Shown piece by piece: positions 63,005 to 64,000 of a stretch of DNA of 64,000 nucleotides. The position numbers and the translations under genes were made by a program. A model generated the notes under the pieces. It ran no database searches and had not been told where the DNA came from. It worked only from the letters and a program-made list of their open reading frames with translations. How positions within the stretch are numbered: the stretch's first letter is position 1; the number at the start of each line of letters is the position of its first letter. The stretch comes from Hymenobacter sp. DG25B (GTDB lineage Bacteria > Bacteroidota > Bacteroidia > Cytophagales > Hymenobacteraceae): contig NZ_CP010056.1 of the NCBI RefSeq assembly GCF_000801315.1, forward strand, positions 1 to 64,000, given 5' to 3'.

Positions 63005-64000
63005 ATGCTGAATACAAATCTTAAAACTACCGCCGGGCTGCCGCTGTCAATTCTGGATCTGGCCGCTATCCGGGAAGGGCACACGCCCGCCGATACGTTT
63101 CATAACAGCCTGGATCTGGCCCGACACGCCGAGCAGTGGGGCTATAACCGCTACTGGCTGGCCGAGCACCACAACATGGCCAGCATTGCCAGCTCGGCTA
63201 CTTCCGTCCTAATCGGTTACATAGCTGGTGGCACCTCTACTATTCGGGTAGGCTCGGGTGGTATTATGCTCCCCAATCATGCGCCCCTGATCATTGCGGA
63301 GCAGTTTGGCACCTTAGCCACCCTGTACCCTGGCCGCATAGACCTGGGCCTGGGTCGCGCCCCCGGCACCGACCCCTTAACTTCCCGGGCCCTGCGGCGC
63401 GACCTGCAGGGTTCCGTGGAAGACTTCCCCAGAACGTGCAGGAGCTGCAGACTTATTTTTCGGCAGAAAACCGCACCAGCAAGGTGCGGGCTATTCCCGG
63501 CGAAGGTCTTGATGTTCCCATCTGGCTGCTGGGTTCCAGCACCTACAGCGCTCAGCTGGCCGGCTACCTGGGGTTGCCCTTTGCATTTGCCAGCCATTTT
63601 GCGCCCACGCATTTGGAGGCGGCGCTGCACCTGTACCGTGCTAACTTCCGTCCCTCTGAGCACCTGGCGGCGCCTTATGCCGCCGCATGCGTGAATGTAA
63701 TTGCCGCCGATTCTGATACCGAGGCCAACCGACTGGCAACCTCCTTTTACCAGCTGGCCCTCAACATCATCCGTGGTACTTCCAAACCTCTGCAGCAACC
63801 CCTGGAAAGTATGCAGGGCCTCTGGAGTGAGCTGGAAGAGGAGGCGGTAAGTCAGATGATGGCCTATTCGTTTATTGGCGGGCCCGCTACGGTGCAGCAG
63901 CAGCTGCAGGCTTTTGTGAAGGGTACGCAGATTGACGAGCTGCTGGCTGTTTCGCACATCTACGACCACACCGCCCGCCTGCATTCCTATGAGCTGCTGG
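63005..64000 (+). CDS. LLM class flavin-dependent oxidoreductase (frameshifted, runs off window)
   Basis: A bacterial-luciferase-like monooxygenase (TIM-barrel flavoprotein). The start [21 protein letters not shown] and the [23 protein letters not shown] block are typical of the MsnO8/LLM subgroup, as are [20 protein letters not shown] and [15 protein letters not shown] is missing in the run at 63427-63430: adding it gives [14 protein letters not shown] and the frame continues to the window end. The last residues ([16 protein letters not shown]) are close to the usual C terminus. A reduced-flavin substrate oxygenase is inferred; the substrate is unknown. Confidence 0.9.

Noticed and set aside
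1..64000. tRNA, rRNA or insertion-sequence genes
   Set aside because: No tRNA T-arm, rRNA text, transposase or terminal inverted repeats were recognised in any gap.

Overview
The window looks like DNA of a high-GC member of the Bacteroidota, most likely Hymenobacter or a close relative in the Cytophagales. The signs are a secreted phosphatase with a type IX (Por) sorting tail, SusD-free lipoprotein glycosidases, DUF4266/DUF3570 proteins, TAnnTTTG-type promoter boxes, and GC-rich codons typical of that genus. Species cannot be fixed from the sequence alone.

Layout. 1-3.1 kb: a copper P-type ATPase (partial), a CopZ-like chaperone and a LacI-type regulator. 3.1-8.3 kb: a plasmid-type maintenance module. 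It has a very AT-rich array of octamers in near-perfect 8-bp phase, parA, a small Ala/Pro-linker DNA-binding partner, a terminator, a set of 17-bp iterons around an AT-rich stretch, and a Rep_3-family initiator. This suggests that the window is part of a large plasmid, or a chromosome carrying an integrated replicon. 9-16 kb: ion and stress transport (two cation/proton antiporters, a ClC channel, DUF305, DUF389). 16-19.5 kb: a YedK/HMCES-like DNA-damage protein and a GH2 glycosidase. 19.9-28.3 kb: an OmpR/HK two-component system and a complete RND tripartite efflux operon. 28.6-31.6 kb: NADP isocitrate dehydrogenase, then a fluoride riboswitch in front of a CLC-F type fluoride exporter. 31.7-34.7 kb: a four-gene operon (thioredoxin-like, ApbE, DUF4266 lipoprotein, DUF3570). 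35-41 kb: an SSS symporter, a decayed NarL-type regulator, a secreted metallophosphoesterase and a GH13 amylase. 41-46.8 kb: DHFR-like, VOC, esterase, a LytTR two-component system and a DUF1624 membrane protein. 47-50.8 kb: two PAP2 phosphatases, a COG4705 membrane protein, a cupin lipoprotein. 51-53 kb: HelD-like helicase. 53.6-56.7 kb: an ABC exporter operon. 56.8-61.3 kb: DUF2254, AI-2E family, DUF421 and MscS membrane proteins. 61.6-64 kb: a receiver-domain remnant, YceI behind a double palindrome, and a flavin monooxygenase cut by the window end.

A recurring feature is that eight otherwise intact genes are each broken by exactly one base, nearly always one base missing from a short C/G run. 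Restoring one base gives full-length proteins in every case, so base-calling or assembly error is more likely than mass pseudogenisation. Three other loci (a minus-strand ORF near 3.8-4.1 kb, a NarL regulator at 37.2 kb, a receiver at 61.6 kb) carry several lesions each and are genuine relics.

The two most interesting items are the 8-bp-phased array upstream of parA, which looks like an undescribed centromere, and the fluoride riboswitch/CLC-F pair.
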